Shown: one piece after another, positions 18,615-27,897 of the stretch
Layout: each line of letters opens with the position of its first letter
How positions within the stretch are numbered: position 1 is the stretch's first letter
Source of the DNA: Helicobacter pylori
GTDB taxonomy: Bacteria > Campylobacterota > Campylobacteria > Campylobacterales > Helicobacteraceae
Assembly: GCF_900120335.1 (NCBI RefSeq)
Contig: NZ_LT635477.1
Coordinates: forward strand, 62,001-126,000
Direction: 5' to 3'
Length of the DNA stretch: 64,000 bases
Program-made: the position numbers and the translations under genes
Notes under the pieces: generated by a model
The model's database searches: none
What the model was told of the DNA's origin: nothing
What the model saw: only the letters and a program-made list of their open reading frames with translations

Positions 18615-19673
18615 ATGTCCATTCTAGCCGAAAAGCTTTCTTCCATTCTCAAACGATACGATGAACTCACAGCGTTGCTTTCCAGCGTTGAAGTGGTTAG
18701 CGACATTAAAAAACTCACCGAATTGAGCAAAGAGCAAAGCTCCATTGAAGAAATTTCTGTAGCGAGCAAAGAGTATTTGAGCGTTTTAGAGGGCATTAAA
18801 GAAAATAAAGAGCTTTTAGAAGACAAGGAATTGAGCGAACTGGCTAAGGAAGAGTTAAAAATTTTAGAAATCCAAAAAAGCGAGCTAGAAACTGCCATTA
18901 AGCAACTCCTTATTCCTAAAGATCCTAATGACGATAAAAACATTTATTTAGAGTTAAGGGCCGGCACAGGGGGCGATGAAGCGGGCATTTTTGTAGGGGA
19001 TTTGTTTAAGGCGTATTGCCGTTATGCGGATTTGAAAAAGTGGAAAGTAGAGATAGTAAGCTCTAGCGAAAACAGCGTAGGGGGCTATAAAGAAATCATC
19101 GTTTTGATTAAGGGCAAGGGCGTGTATTCAAGGCTCAAATTTGAAGCAGGCACGCATCGAGTCCAAAGAGTCCCTGAGACAGAATCTCAAGGGCGAATCC
19201 ACACTTCGGCTATCACAGTAGCGATCATGCCTGAAGTGGATGATGTGGAAGTTTCTATCAACCCTAGCGATTTAAAGATTGAAGTGTTTCGCGCTGGCGG
19301 GCATGGGGGGCAATGCGTCAATACCACAGACTCCGCCGTTCGCATCACGCACCTTCCTACCAATATTAGCGTGAGCATGCAAGATGAAAAATCCCAGCAT
19401 AAAAACAAGGATAAAGCCCTAAAAATCTTAAAAGCGCGCCTTTATGAAAAACAAATTGAAGAGCAACAGCTCGCTAACGCCAAAGATCGAAAGGAGCAAG
19501 TGGGTAGTGGGGACAGGAGCGAAAGGATCCGCACCTATAATTACCCGCAAAACCGCTTGAGCGAGCATAGAATCAATTTAACTCTGTATAGTTTAGAAGA
19601 AATCATGCTTTCAGGGAATTTAGATGAAGTGATTAACCCTTTAATCGCTCACGCTCAAAGCCAGTTTGAATAA
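18615..19673 (+). CDS. prfA: Peptide chain release factor 1
   Basis: A 352-residue class I release factor recognising UAA and UAG. The tripeptide anticodon region is in '[15 protein letters not shown]' (P-x-T type, RF1 not RF2), and the peptidyl-transferase GGQ lies in '[16 protein letters not shown]'. Full length, with normal helical N-terminal domain. Confidence 0.98.
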   Translation: MSILAEKLSSILKRYDELTALLSSVEVVSDIKKLTELSKEQSSIEEISVASKEYLSVLEGIKENKELLEDKELSELAKEELKILEIQKSELETAIKQLLIPKDPNDDKNIYLELRAGTGGDEAGIFVGDLFKAYCRYADLKKWKVEIVSSSENSVGGYKEIIVLIKGKGVYSRLKFEAGTHRVQRVPETESQGRIHTSAITVAIMPEVDDVEVSINPSDLKIEVFRAGGHGGQCVNTTDSAVRITHLPTNISVSMQDEKSQHKNKDKALKILKARLYEKQIEEQQLANAKDRKEQVGSGDRSERIRTYNYPQNRLSEHRINLTLYSLEEIMLSGNLDEVINPLIAHAQSQFE

Positions 19674-19835
19674 AACCCCCATTAAAACGATAAAACAAAG
19701 GGATAAAACGCTCAAGCATTTTTTAAGATAGCCACCCACTACCACTAAAAACCCTAACATGTCCCCAATTTTACATGCTTTAAATTTTCGCCCCACCAAA
19801 ACAGCGTAAGAGTTCCCATAAAAGCTAGTTCTAAA
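19641..19835 (-). pseudogene. Possible relic of a small membrane protein gene
   Basis: On the - strand a frame open from about 19859 to the TAA at 19643-19641 gives protein-like sequence: 'YAVLVGRKFKACKIGDMLGF' followed by two hydrophobic segments ('LVVVGGYLKKCLSVLSLCF', '[12 protein letters not shown]'). It has no start codon before the internal ATG at about 19758 (39-residue product), and its end lies within the 3' end of prfA. It could be the last membrane helices of a lost transporter gene, a real 39-residue membrane peptide, or a chance frame; I do not recognise a family. Confidence 0.3.
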
Positions 19836-20085
19836 TATAATTTTAAATTCTATATATATATCAATGCACTTTTAAAATAAAAATGTTATTCAATCCATTT
19901 TGTAACAAAAAATTCACTTTTTTATGATATAACTCCAAAGCTTACATTATAAGAGCGAATTGTATTTTGTAAAAGCGAACATATTAGGGAGAACTCTCAA
20001 ATTTTGGTGATCCCCTATATTTTTGGCATGCATGAATGCAATAAAAAAAGAAATCCTTAGGATTTCTCACATTAAGGAGTTTTAA
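19674..20085. other. prfA-to-OMP intergenic region
   Basis: 412 bases. The first part holds the possible membrane-protein relic on -. From about 19840 it is strongly AT-rich with a TA repeat (about 19851-19860) and a TATGAT -10-like box at 19923-19928, probably the promoter of the following outer membrane genes. A perfect short hairpin sits just before the ribosome site. Confidence 0.5.
20049..20067. promoter_or_regulatory. Perfect hairpin just upstream of the small OMP-like gene
   Basis: AGAAATCC, loop TTA, GGATTTCT. On + it would be a leader hairpin ending 5 bases before the AAGGAG ribosome site. On - it is followed by seven T, so it would work as an intrinsic terminator for transcripts coming from the right. 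Confidence 0.6.
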
Positions 20086-20340
20086 ATGAAAAAGATTTTT
20101 TTAGGTATGGCATTAGCCTTTAGTGTGTCTATGGCGGAAAAAAGCGGCGCGTTTTTAGGAGGGGGGTTTCAATATTCTAATTTAGAAAACCAAAATACCA
20201 CCCGCACCCCAAGCGCTAACAATAACACCCCGATAAACACTTCAATGTTTGGCAACAATCAAGTGGCTCCAGCCCCTCAAACGCAAGGTGCTTCCAAACC
20301 GGACACTAAAGTCAATCCAAGCGCTTGGATGAAAAAATAA
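20086..20340 (+). CDS. Small exported protein with outer-membrane-protein-like N-terminus
   Basis: An 84-residue protein with a signal peptide ('MKKIFLGMALAFSVSMA') and a mature N-terminus 'EKSGAFLGGGFQYSNLENQ', which resembles the first strand of H. pylori Hop/Hor porin-type proteins. After that it is disordered (Thr, Asn, Pro, Gln rich) and ends 'NPSAWMKK', with no beta-barrel C-terminus. It may be a truncated outer membrane protein or a real small periplasmic/surface partner. Strong AAGGAG ribosome site; the horA-like gene follows 12 bases later, so they form one message. Confidence 0.7.
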   Translation: MKKIFLGMALAFSVSMAEKSGAFLGGGFQYSNLENQNTTRTPSANNNTPINTSMFGNNQVAPAPQTQGASKPDTKVNPSAWMKK

Positions 20341-20352
20341 GGGGAGGAAACC

Positions 20353-21909
20353 ATGAAAAAGTCATTCAAAAAATTAGGTTTTGTCTCTTTAGCGGCCAGT
20401 AGCGTGCTTTTAGGGAGCATGAACGCTACCGATTTAGAAACTTACGCAGCGCTGCAAAAACCATCGCATGTTTTTGGTAATTATGCTGAAAAGAGTAATA
20501 AAGGTAGCGAATTGTCAAGCGATTCACCAACGCAACAACAAGCCCAAAACACCGCTCAAAGCGACAGCCAAGAAGCGACAACGCTTGAGAACACCGCTTC
20601 AAGCGGCACACCAGACTCATCAACCCCACCAGCTAAAAAAGATGAAACAAGTGGCAGTGGCGATAAGGATCAACACACCGCTAGTGGAACTGGTGGCACA
20701 CCAAGTTCAAGTGGTGGCACTGGTGGCGAACACCACACCGCTTCGAGCGGCACACCACCAGCTCCAGAAACCCCACCAACCCCAACGCCATCAACTAGTG
20801 GTGGGAACACTATAACAAGCCAGCTAACCAAAGATACCACTATGGTTAATGGGTTTAGTAAGGTTAGCGTGGGTTCTATGAACACCACTTTAAGTGGGGT
20901 AACGCAACTCTCTCAGCAAACCGCAACGATCAGTGCTCTTTTAAACGGTAGTCCTAATTTAGGCAGTGTGATTACCAACGCTCAAGGGCTAAGCAGCGCG
21001 TTTAGTGCATTAGAAAGCGCTCAAAACACTTTAAAGGGTTATTTGGATTCTTCTAGCGCGACGATTGGGCAATTGACAAATGGATCTAATGCGGTCGTGG
21101 GTGCGTTAAATAAAGCTATCAATCAAGTGGATATGGCTCTAGCCGATCTTAGTGCAGCTGATACGCAAAAAACACAAGCCGTTGTGCTTGTGGCTGCTAG
21201 TAATAGTGCAACGACAACGACAGATGCCATCAATTTCTTAAACGCGCTAAAAAACAATCTAATGGCTCAAAAAGACGCTTTCATGAGCGTGCATAAAAAC
21301 ATTCAAACCGCTGTCGCTCAAACTCAAGCAACCTACACGCCAAGCGTGATTAACACCAATAATTACGGGCAAATGTATGGGGTAGATGCGATGGCAGGGT
21401 ATAAGTGGTTCTTTGGTAAAACCAAACGCTTTGGCTTTAGGTCTTATGGATACTACAGCTATAACCATGCGAATTTAAGCTTTGTAGGGAGCCAGCTTGG
21501 AATCATGGAGGGCGCGTCTCAAGTGAATAACTTCACTTATGGCGTGGGCTTTGATGCACTCTATAACTTCTATGAAAGTAAAGAGGGCTATAACACAGCA
21601 GGGTTGTTCGTGGGCTTTGGGTTAGGAGGGGATTCGTTTATCGTTCAAGGAGAGAGCTACTTAAAATCTCAAATGCAAATCTGCAACAACACCGCAGGCT
21701 GTTCAGCGAGCATGAACACGAGCTATTTCCAAATGCCTGTTGAATTTGGTTTCAGGAGCAATTTTTCTAAACACAGCGGGATTGAAGTGGGCCTTAAATT
21801 GCCTTTATTCACCAACCAATTCTATAAAGAAAGGGGCGTAGATGGATCAGTAGATGTGTTCTATAAAAGGAACTTCTCTATCTATTTTAACTACATGATC
21901 AACTTCTAA
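20353..21909 (+). CDS. horA: Outer membrane protein, Hor family (HorA by position)
   Basis: A 518-residue protein with a signal peptide ('MKKSFKKLGFVSLAASSVLL', cut after 'MNA'). Residues about 50-160 are a low-complexity Ser/Thr/Gly/Pro region with 'GTGGTPSSSGG'-like repeats, 160-320 a helical passenger, and the last 190 a beta-barrel with 'YGVDAMAGYKWFFGKTKRFG' and the terminal 'FSIYFNYMINF', typical of Hop/Hor proteins. From memory the HP0078/HP0079 position is horA; that name is from synteny. The Ser/Gly-rich stretch is likely to vary among strains. Confidence 0.85.
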   Translation: MKKSFKKLGFVSLAASSVLLGSMNATDLETYAALQKPSHVFGNYAEKSNKGSELSSDSPTQQQAQNTAQSDSQEATTLENTASSGTPDSSTPPAKKDETSGSGDKDQHTASGTGGTPSSSGGTGGEHHTASSGTPPAPETPPTPTPSTSGGNTITSQLTKDTTMVNGFSKVSVGSMNTTLSGVTQLSQQTATISALLNGSPNLGSVITNAQGLSSAFSALESAQNTLKGYLDSSSATIGQLTNGSNAVVGALNKAINQVDMALADLSAADTQKTQAVVLVAASNSATTTTDAINFLNALKNNLMAQKDAFMSVHKNIQTAVAQTQATYTPSVINTNNYGQMYGVDAMAGYKWFFGKTKRFGFRSYGYYSYNHANLSFVGSQLGIMEGASQVNNFTYGVGFDALYNFYESKEGYNTAGLFVGFGLGGDSFIVQGESYLKSQMQICNNTAGCSASMNTSYFQMPVEFGFRSNFSKHSGIEVGLKLPLFTNQFYKERGVDGSVDVFYKRNFSIYFNYMINF

Positions 21910-22117
21910 GCCTTTTTCTTCTTTATCAATAGAGGGTTTTCTCTCTGTTGGTTTCTTTTTTCTTTTTTTGCGATATTTGTTTTGTTGGGGGTTAGGTTTT
22001 TGTTTAAGAAAGTTTTTTAAAAACTAAAGAAGCGTTTAAAACAGAACCTTTTGTTTTGGGATTTGATTTTTTACTTTGGCTTGTTTTCAAAAGTCATTTT
22101 GATTTCTAAAAATAGTC

Positions 22118-22123
22118 TATAAT
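22118..22123 (+). promoter_or_regulatory. -10 box for the repeat-rich exported protein gene
   Basis: TATAAT within 'agtctataatgctcg', placing a start near 22131, about 23 bases before the ATG at 22154. The AT-rich stretch ahead is typical of H. pylori sigma-80 promoters. Confidence 0.65.
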
Positions 22124-22153
22124 GCTCGCAAGAGATATTTTTTAAGGTTATGA

Positions 22154-23932
22154 ATGAAAGCTATAAAAATACTTTTTATAATGACACTCAGTTTGAACGC
22201 TATCAGCGTGAATAGGGCGTTGTTTGATTTAAAAGATTCGCAATTAAAAGGGGAATTAACGCCAAAAATAGTGAATTTTGGGGGTTATAGAAGCAGCACC
22301 AAAGAGTGGGGGGCTAGCGCTTTAAACTATATCAATGCGGCTAATGGCGATGCGAAAAAATTCAGCGCGTTAGTGGAAAAAATGCGTTTTAACTCTGGCA
22401 TCTTGGGGAATTTTAGAGCGCATGCGCGTTTGAGGCAAGCCCTAAAATTGCAAAAGAATTTGAAATATTGCCTTAAAATCATCGCTAGGGATTCTTTTTA
22501 TAGTTACCGCACCGGTATTTATATCCCCTTAGGCATTTCTTTAAAAGATCAAAAAACGGCTCAAAAAATGCTCGCTGATTTGAGCGTGGTAGGGGCGTAT
22601 CTTAAAAAACAACAAGAGAATGAAAAGGCTCAAAGCCCTTATTACAGAAGCAACAACTATTACAACTCTTACTATAGCCCTTATTACGGCATGTATGGTA
22701 TGTATGGTATGGGCATGTATGGAATGTATGGCATGGGCATGTATGATTTTTATGACTTTTATGATGGCATGTATGGATTCTACCCTAACATGTTTTTCAT
22801 GATGCAAGTTCAAGATTACTTGATGTTAGAAAATTATATGTATGCGCTCGATCAAGAAGAGATTTTAGACCATGACGCTTCCATTAACCAACTTGATACG
22901 CCCACTGATGATGACAGAGACGATAAGGACGATAAATCCTTACAACAAGCAAATCTTATGAGCTTTTATCGTGATCCCAAATTCAGCAAAGGCATTCAAA
23001 CCAACCGCTTGAATAGCGCTTTAGTCAATTTAGACAACAGCCGCATGCTCAAAGACAATTCGCTTTTCCACACTAAAGCCATGCCCACTAAAAGCGTGGA
23101 TGCGATCACTTCTCAAGCTAAAGAGCTTAACCATTTAGTGGGGCAAATCAAAGAAATGAAGCAAGATGGGGCGAGTCCTAGTAAGATTGATTCAGTGGTC
23201 AATAAAGCTATGGAAGTGAGGGACAAATTAGACAACAACCTCAACCAATTGGACAATGACTTAAAAGATCAAAAAGGGCTTTCAAGCGAGCAGCAAGCCC
23301 AAGTGGATAAAGCCTTAGACAGTGTGCAACAATTAAGCCATAGCAGCGATGTGGTGGGGAATTATTTAGACGGGAGTTTGAAAATTGATGGCGATGACAG
23401 AGACGATTTGAATGATGCGATCAATAACCCTATGCAACAACCTGTGCAACAAACGCCTATTAACAACATGGATAGCGCCCATGCGAATGACAGCAAAGAT
23501 CAAGGGGGTAACGCGCTCATAAACCCTAACAGCGCCACTAACGATGATCACAACGATGATCACATGGACACTAACACCACTGACACCGGCAACGCAAACG
23601 ACACCCCCACTGATGATAAAGATGCTGGTGGCAACAATACCGGCGATATGAACAACACCGATACCGGCAATACGGACACTGGCAACACCGACACCGGTAA
23701 CACTGATGATATGAGCAACATGAACAACGGCAACGATGATATGGGTAACGCTAATGACGACATGGGTAATAGCAACGACATGGGCGATGACATGAATAAC
23801 GCGAACGACATGAACGATGATATGGGTAACAGCAACGATGATATGGGCGATATGGGGGATATGAACGATGATATGGGTGGTGGCGATGATATGGGAGACA
23901 TGGGCGATATGGGTGGCGATATGGGGAATTGA
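22154..23932 (+). CDS. Repeat-rich exported protein (Tyr/Met/Gly and Asp/Asn/Gly/Met tracts)
   Basis: A 592-residue protein that I recognise only as the conserved H. pylori protein at the HP0080 position. It has an N-terminal signal-like helix ('MKAIKILFIMTLSLNAIS'), a basic helical domain to about residue 155, a 'YGMYGMYGMGMYGM' tract near residues 170-215, a helical middle and an extremely acidic C-terminus (about 430-592) of 'DDMGN', 'DTGNT' and 'GDMGD' repeats. The tail could bind divalent metal ions. No enzyme motif. The repeats make it prone to slippage, yet the frame is open. Function unknown. Confidence 0.8.
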   Translation: MKAIKILFIMTLSLNAISVNRALFDLKDSQLKGELTPKIVNFGGYRSSTKEWGASALNYINAANGDAKKFSALVEKMRFNSGILGNFRAHARLRQALKLQKNLKYCLKIIARDSFYSYRTGIYIPLGISLKDQKTAQKMLADLSVVGAYLKKQQENEKAQSPYYRSNNYYNSYYSPYYGMYGMYGMGMYGMYGMGMYDFYDFYDGMYGFYPNMFFMMQVQDYLMLENYMYALDQEEILDHDASINQLDTPTDDDRDDKDDKSLQQANLMSFYRDPKFSKGIQTNRLNSALVNLDNSRMLKDNSLFHTKAMPTKSVDAITSQAKELNHLVGQIKEMKQDGASPSKIDSVVNKAMEVRDKLDNNLNQLDNDLKDQKGLSSEQQAQVDKALDSVQQLSHSSDVVGNYLDGSLKIDGDDRDDLNDAINNPMQQPVQQTPINNMDSAHANDSKDQGGNALINPNSATNDDHNDDHMDTNTTDTGNANDTPTDDKDAGGNNTGDMNNTDTGNTDTGNTDTGNTDDMSNMNNGNDDMGNANDDMGNSNDMGDDMNNANDMNDDMGNSNDDMGDMGDMNDDMGGGDDMGDMGDMGGDMGN

Positions 23933-23945
23933 GATTAAACCCTAG

Positions 23946-23983
23946 CTCTTTGGTTAAAACTAGCCTTGTTTTTAATCAAAGAG
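23946..23983 (+). terminator. Hairpin downstream of the repeat-rich protein gene
   Basis: CTCTTTGGTTAAAA and TTTTTAATCAAAGAG form a long stem with a short loop 13 bases after the stop. There is no clear T run after it, so termination is likely but unproven. Confidence 0.45.
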
Positions 23984-24138
23984 TGATAGCCAAAACTTTA
24001 ATGGGTGTTTTTTATTTGTAGTGAAAACCATTCTTTTAAGGGGATAGGGGGACACTTTGATACCCCTTTAACCCCCCACAACTAACACTCCCCCTAAGAA
24101 CGCTTTTAAAAATCCAACCAAAGCTTTTTATCAAACTA

Positions 24139-24240
24139 GCGCAAAAAACTCCGTCCTTTAGGGCGCAAGATGTAAGCGTATAGCCGTTAGGCTTATATTC
24201 AAGCTTAACAAAATACCTCTAATCTTTTTAGGGTAAGAAA
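24139..24240 (-). mobile_element. Possible relic of an IS605-type right end
   Basis: Read on -, the stretch contains 'AAGCCTAACGGCT' followed by 'GCGCCCTAAAGGACGGAGTT' and six T. This is the style of the structured right end (omega-RNA region) of IS200/IS605 elements common in H. pylori. No tnpA or tnpB coding sequence is left. The assignment is by memory of such ends and is tentative. Confidence 0.4.
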
Positions 24241-24299
24241 CGCCCATGCAGACTTTAAAGAGCCTTTCATGTTAGCGTCCGTTAGGGTGCTTTAGTTAA

Positions 24300-24327
24300 A
24301 AAACCCCTTGCTTGAGAAAAAGGGGGC
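24300..24327 (-). terminator. tlpC terminator
   Basis: On the - strand CCCCTT, loop, AAGGGG, then TTTTTT: a six-base-pair stem with a U tract 40-65 bases after the tlpC stop. Confidence 0.75.
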
Positions 24328-24365
24328 GATTCCACCTTTCAGACGCTCAAAATTAAAAGCAGAAA

Positions 24366-26387
24366 TTAAAATTTCTTCTTGCTCACATCTTCTAAAATGT
24401 CTTGGGAGATCCCATCAATTTTAGCGCTGACTTGTAAAGAATGGTCAGCGATAGTCAAATTATCTTGCACATCTTGTTGCAAGGCGTTAATGGAATTGTG
24501 GATGTTTTCTACGCCCTTGTTTTGCATTTTGATAGACTCAGCGTTATCGGCGATGCTTTGAACTAAAATATTGATATTGGCTTCAATCTCGCTGAGGGAT
24601 TTTTGCGTCCTTTCAGCGAGCTTTCTCACTTCATCAGCTACCACCGCAAAACCTCTGCCATGCTCGCCCGCTCTTGCGGCTTCAATAGCGGCGTTTAGGG
24701 CTAATAGATTCGTTTGATCGGCAATATCTCTAATCATATCCACCACGCTTTTAATGTCTTCGCCTTGAGAGATCATCTCCTGGCTTTTAGAATCAATCGT
24801 TGTAATAACATTAGTGATTTCTTCTAAGGATTGGGTGGTGTTTTTCAGGCTTCTTTCTTGCTTGTGGGCGGTTTTAGTCAAGTTATCCACGCAAGTTTTT
24901 AAATCTTTGGATCCATGATTGAGCGCGTTCGCAAACCCTAAAGAAGCTTTAAGCATGCTAGAAATTTCTTGCCCTAAAGTGTTGAGCGCTTTTTCCATGT
25001 TGGCTTTAGGGTTTTGGATGTGGTGGGTGAAATCCAGGTTTTTATAATGCTCCAGGGCGTTATTTAGGGCTTCAATATTGGCGCCAATTTGGTTGCGGAA
25101 ATACTGGATAATGCTATTAATGGTGTTTCTTAAAGCTTGCAAGTCTTTGTTTTTAGGCACGCATGCGATTTCTTGGGTGAAATCCCCATTTTCCACATGA
25201 TTGGTTACTTCAATGCTGTTTTGAATGGCTTTATTATCGGCTTGAATGTTTTCTTGGGTTTTAAGGATGTTTTCATTGATAGAAGCTTGCATTTGCCCGA
25301 TTTCATCATAAGCGCTTGGGGGCGTTAGGCTTATGGCATGGTTATTTTTGGGGTTATTGAGCAGGTTGAAAAAATCGTTTAGGGTGTTATTGACCCTACT
25401 GATGCGTTTGGTTATGAGACTGGAAATGATGATAAAGACTAAAAGGGCTAACACCAGCACGCCTAAAATCAAAGTGGTGATGATAATGTATCTGGTGTTT
25501 GTCGCCTCTTGAAAGACCAAAGATTTATTGACATATTTCCCAATCGCCCAACGCCAATGGTTGCCGTTATTTTCTTTTCCTTCAAAAAAATCAAAGGGTT
25601 GTATGGCTAAAAAGGTTTCTGTATCCCCGCTCAATGAATGGTAGCTCAAAGTCCCGGCTTTGTTGTTGTTGTAATATTCCACAGCTTTAGCGACTCGCTT
25701 GTCCGGATTGATAGCGCTTAAGATTTTATCTTGAATCCCACGATTAGGGTTGATTAAAAGCCTGCCATTTTTCCCCATTAAAAAGGTGTTGCTCTTTTTC
25801 TTGCCCACCACATCGGTATAAAAGGCGTCAATGTTTAAAAAGAAGTTTAAAGCGCCTATAATATTTTGATTTTTATCCTTTAAAGGGAGGGTAATATCCA
25901 TGCCATAGATTTTATTGCCATCAACCTCTTTATAATAGGGATCTGAACGGGTTATACTTTTGAGCGAATGGATTTGATTGATCATGTTTTCATTGAGCAC
26001 GATGTTGGGGTAAGCGATTTTTGAATGGATTTTAATAGCGCTGATCGCTCGTTTGTCGTCGTTAGCATAAAGAGCGCTAATCAATAGCACATGGGGGTTT
26101 GCTAGCAAAAACTCAGAGAGCATGCGCTTTTTTAGGGTGTCATTGATAGAGCCATTTTCATCGCTTAAGAATTTTTCAAGGGTGTTAGCGCCCATAAAAA
26201 TACGCTTCATAATGCCTTGAATCTTAAAACTGACTAACTGAGCCTTTTTTTGCAACAATTCTGTGGCTTGGCTTTGCAACACGCTTTCAACCTTGTGATT
26301 GATAATAAAGCCCATAATAGCACTAATCGCTATAACGACCGCGCACACCATCACCACAATCTTAAAACCAATTTTTGTAGATTTCAT
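24366..26387 (-). CDS. tlpC: Methyl-accepting chemotaxis protein TlpC
   Basis: A 673-residue transmembrane chemoreceptor. I start at '[18 protein letters not shown]', which has an AAAGGGA ribosome site; the frame extends 72 codons upstream into the rpsI region but that part is not used. One membrane helix at the N-terminus, a dCache-type periplasmic sensor (about 35-295), a second membrane helix (about 300-325), a HAMP-like region and a signalling tip with '[21 protein letters not shown]'. The C-terminal signalling DNA is almost identical to that of tlpA at 43540-43730. Confidence 0.95.
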   Translation of the reverse strand: MKSTKIGFKIVVMVCAVVIAISAIMGFIINHKVESVLQSQATELLQKKAQLVSFKIQGIMKRIFMGANTLEKFLSDENGSINDTLKKRMLSEFLLANPHVLLISALYANDDKRAISAIKIHSKIAYPNIVLNENMINQIHSLKSITRSDPYYKEVDGNKIYGMDITLPLKDKNQNIIGALNFFLNIDAFYTDVVGKKKSNTFLMGKNGRLLINPNRGIQDKILSAINPDKRVAKAVEYYNNNKAGTLSYHSLSGDTETFLAIQPFDFFEGKENNGNHWRWAIGKYVNKSLVFQEATNTRYIIITTLILGVLVLALLVFIIISSLITKRISRVNNTLNDFFNLLNNPKNNHAISLTPPSAYDEIGQMQASINENILKTQENIQADNKAIQNSIEVTNHVENGDFTQEIACVPKNKDLQALRNTINSIIQYFRNQIGANIEALNNALEHYKNLDFTHHIQNPKANMEKALNTLGQEISSMLKASLGFANALNHGSKDLKTCVDNLTKTAHKQERSLKNTTQSLEEITNVITTIDSKSQEMISQGEDIKSVVDMIRDIADQTNLLALNAAIEAARAGEHGRGFAVVADEVRKLAERTQKSLSEIEANINILVQSIADNAESIKMQNKGVENIHNSINALQQDVQDNLTIADHSLQVSAKIDGISQDILEDVSKKKF

Positions 26388-26541
26388 TCCCTTTGCCCTT
26401 TTAAAACGAATTGATAGAGAATGATTATTATACATTGATTTTGAAATTTTAATAAAACAAGAGAGGACAAAAAAGCAGAAAATAAAAGAGAGCCAAAGCC
26501 CTCCAAAACTCCCCCAAAGGAGAGGCAAAAAGGAATAAAAA

Positions 26542-26931
26542 TTACCTTTTAGAGAATTGCGGGCTTCTTCTGGCCTTTCTTTTACCATATTTTTTGCGTT
26601 CAACCACCCTTGAATCTCTGGTGAGCAAGCCTTTAGGTTTTAAAATGGCTCTAAAAGCAATATCATAAGCGTTCAAAGCCTTAGAAATGCCATGCCTTAA
26701 GGCTTCCGCTTGCGCCGAATAGCCCCCACCAAAAACCACCGCTTTAATATCCACAGATTGCTCTTGTTTGGTTAAAAGTAAAGGTTGCATGACCTTCATT
26801 TTAATGGCTTCATGCCCGCCTAACCATTGATTCAGGCTCTGCTCATTGATACTCAATTCGCCTTTACCCGGAGTGAGCCACACTTTAGCGATAGCGGTTT
26901 TTCTTTTACCGGTAGCATAGATTTTTCTCAT
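26542..26931 (-). CDS. rpsI: 30S ribosomal protein S9
   Basis: A 129-residue protein with typical '[15 protein letters not shown]' start and basic C-terminal tail ending 'SPQFSKR', which reaches the ribosomal P site. It overlaps rplM by 4 bases (ATGA) and is co-translated with it. tlpC lies 154 bases downstream. Confidence 0.98.
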
Positions 26932-27353
26932 TTAGCGTCCTTTTTGCTAGTTTGTGCGGTGTGAGGGTGCTTATCATCACGATAAACTTTGAGTTTTTTA
27001 ATCATCGCTTTCCCTAATTTCGTTTTAGGGAGCATGCCCCTAACGGCTAAGTGGTAGAGCTTTTCAGGGGTTTTTTCTAGCATTTCTTGGAGAGTTTTGC
27101 TCTTGGTGCTGCCAAAATAACCTGAATGGGTAAAATACTCTTTATCCTCTAATTTCATGCCTGAAAATTTAACCTTATTGGCGTTGATAACCACCACAAA
27201 ATCCCCACAATCCACATTGGGGGTGTAAAAAGGGCGGTGTTTGCCTCTTAAAAGCACAGCGATTTCAGTGATCAAGCGGCCAAAAACTTTGTCTTTAGCG
27301 TCTAAAACGACCCAATCACGAACGATGTCATTGACTTTAGCAGTCTTTGTCAT
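26928..27353 (-). CDS. rplM: 50S ribosomal protein L13
   Basis: A 141-residue protein with '[18 protein letters not shown]' and '[25 protein letters not shown]' (in two pieces), and '[15 protein letters not shown]', all standard for L13. First gene of the rplM-rpsI operon; its promoter lies in the AT-rich stretch 27360-27430. Confidence 0.98.
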
Positions 27354-27702
27354 AAGAATCCTTTGATAAAATTAAAGCACTCATTATAAGGAAATAAACT
27401 TAAATATTGCTGAATTTAAGGAAAGTTTAAAGTTTAAAATAGGGTTTTTTAAAAAAATTGCTTGATTGCTTTTGATTTTATGGTCAAACGCATTTCTTAA
27501 GTAAAACGCATTTCTTTAAGGGAATAGGGGGACTTTACAATAACTCTCTCCCACAGCCCCCAACTAAAAACCCTCTAACCCCAAAAGACCGCTTTTTAAA
27601 GAGGCTATCACTTGCTTACGCAAGCTCTTTTATTGTATTTATTTTAAAAAATGCCTTTAAGCTTTTTTAATTTTGTTACTCATGCTTAATAAGCCAAAGC
27701 CT
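27354..27702. other. Intergenic region between rplM and the small membrane protein gene
   Basis: 349 bases without a gene. It holds the rplM promoter, a GC-rich block near 27511-27590 that resembles 24031-24085, and a short hairpin CTTGC/GCAAG followed by CTCTTTTATT at 27611-27635, which could terminate + strand transcription. Confidence 0.45.
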
Positions 27703-27891
27703 TTATTTTTGCCCTTGGTTAAGCCTTTCTTCTATCTTTTTGATTTGTTGGCTCATTTGAGCGCTCGCGTTGATTTGATTGATGAGCATGTAAAGGTTTA
27801 TCATCATCAAAAGCACCACCACAATCCCTAAAAAAAACACGATTTGAACGGCTTTTTTAGCGATTTCTCGGGCTTCTTGTTCTTTTGGCAT
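27703..27891 (-). CDS. Small single-pass membrane protein
   Basis: A 62-residue protein: a charged N-terminus ('MPKEQEAREIAKKA'), one hydrophobic helix ('VQIVFFLGIVVVLLMMINLY') and a helical tail ('QQIKKIEERLNQGQK') that may be coiled coil. Conserved in position after mqo in H. pylori (HP0085 by synteny). It starts 6 bases after the mqo stop, so it is co-transcribed. Function unknown. Confidence 0.7.
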   Translation of the reverse strand: MPKEQEAREIAKKAVQIVFFLGIVVVLLMMINLYMLINQINASAQMSQQIKKIEERLNQGQK

Positions 27892-27897
27892 GCGTTT

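Noticed and set aside
22541-23901. His/Ile- and Ser/Pro-rich frames opposite the repeat-rich gene
   Set aside because: Antisense translation of the Tyr/Met and Asp/Asn repeats, without starts of their own.
23933-24365. AapA/IsoA-type toxin-antitoxin locus
   Set aside because: No short hydrophobic AapA-like peptide or matching antisense promoter pair was found in this or the other larger gaps.
26388-26603. 72-codon N-terminal extension of TlpC
   Set aside because: It runs through the rpsI 3' region, lacks a ribosome site, and the known TlpC start with its membrane helix is at 26387.
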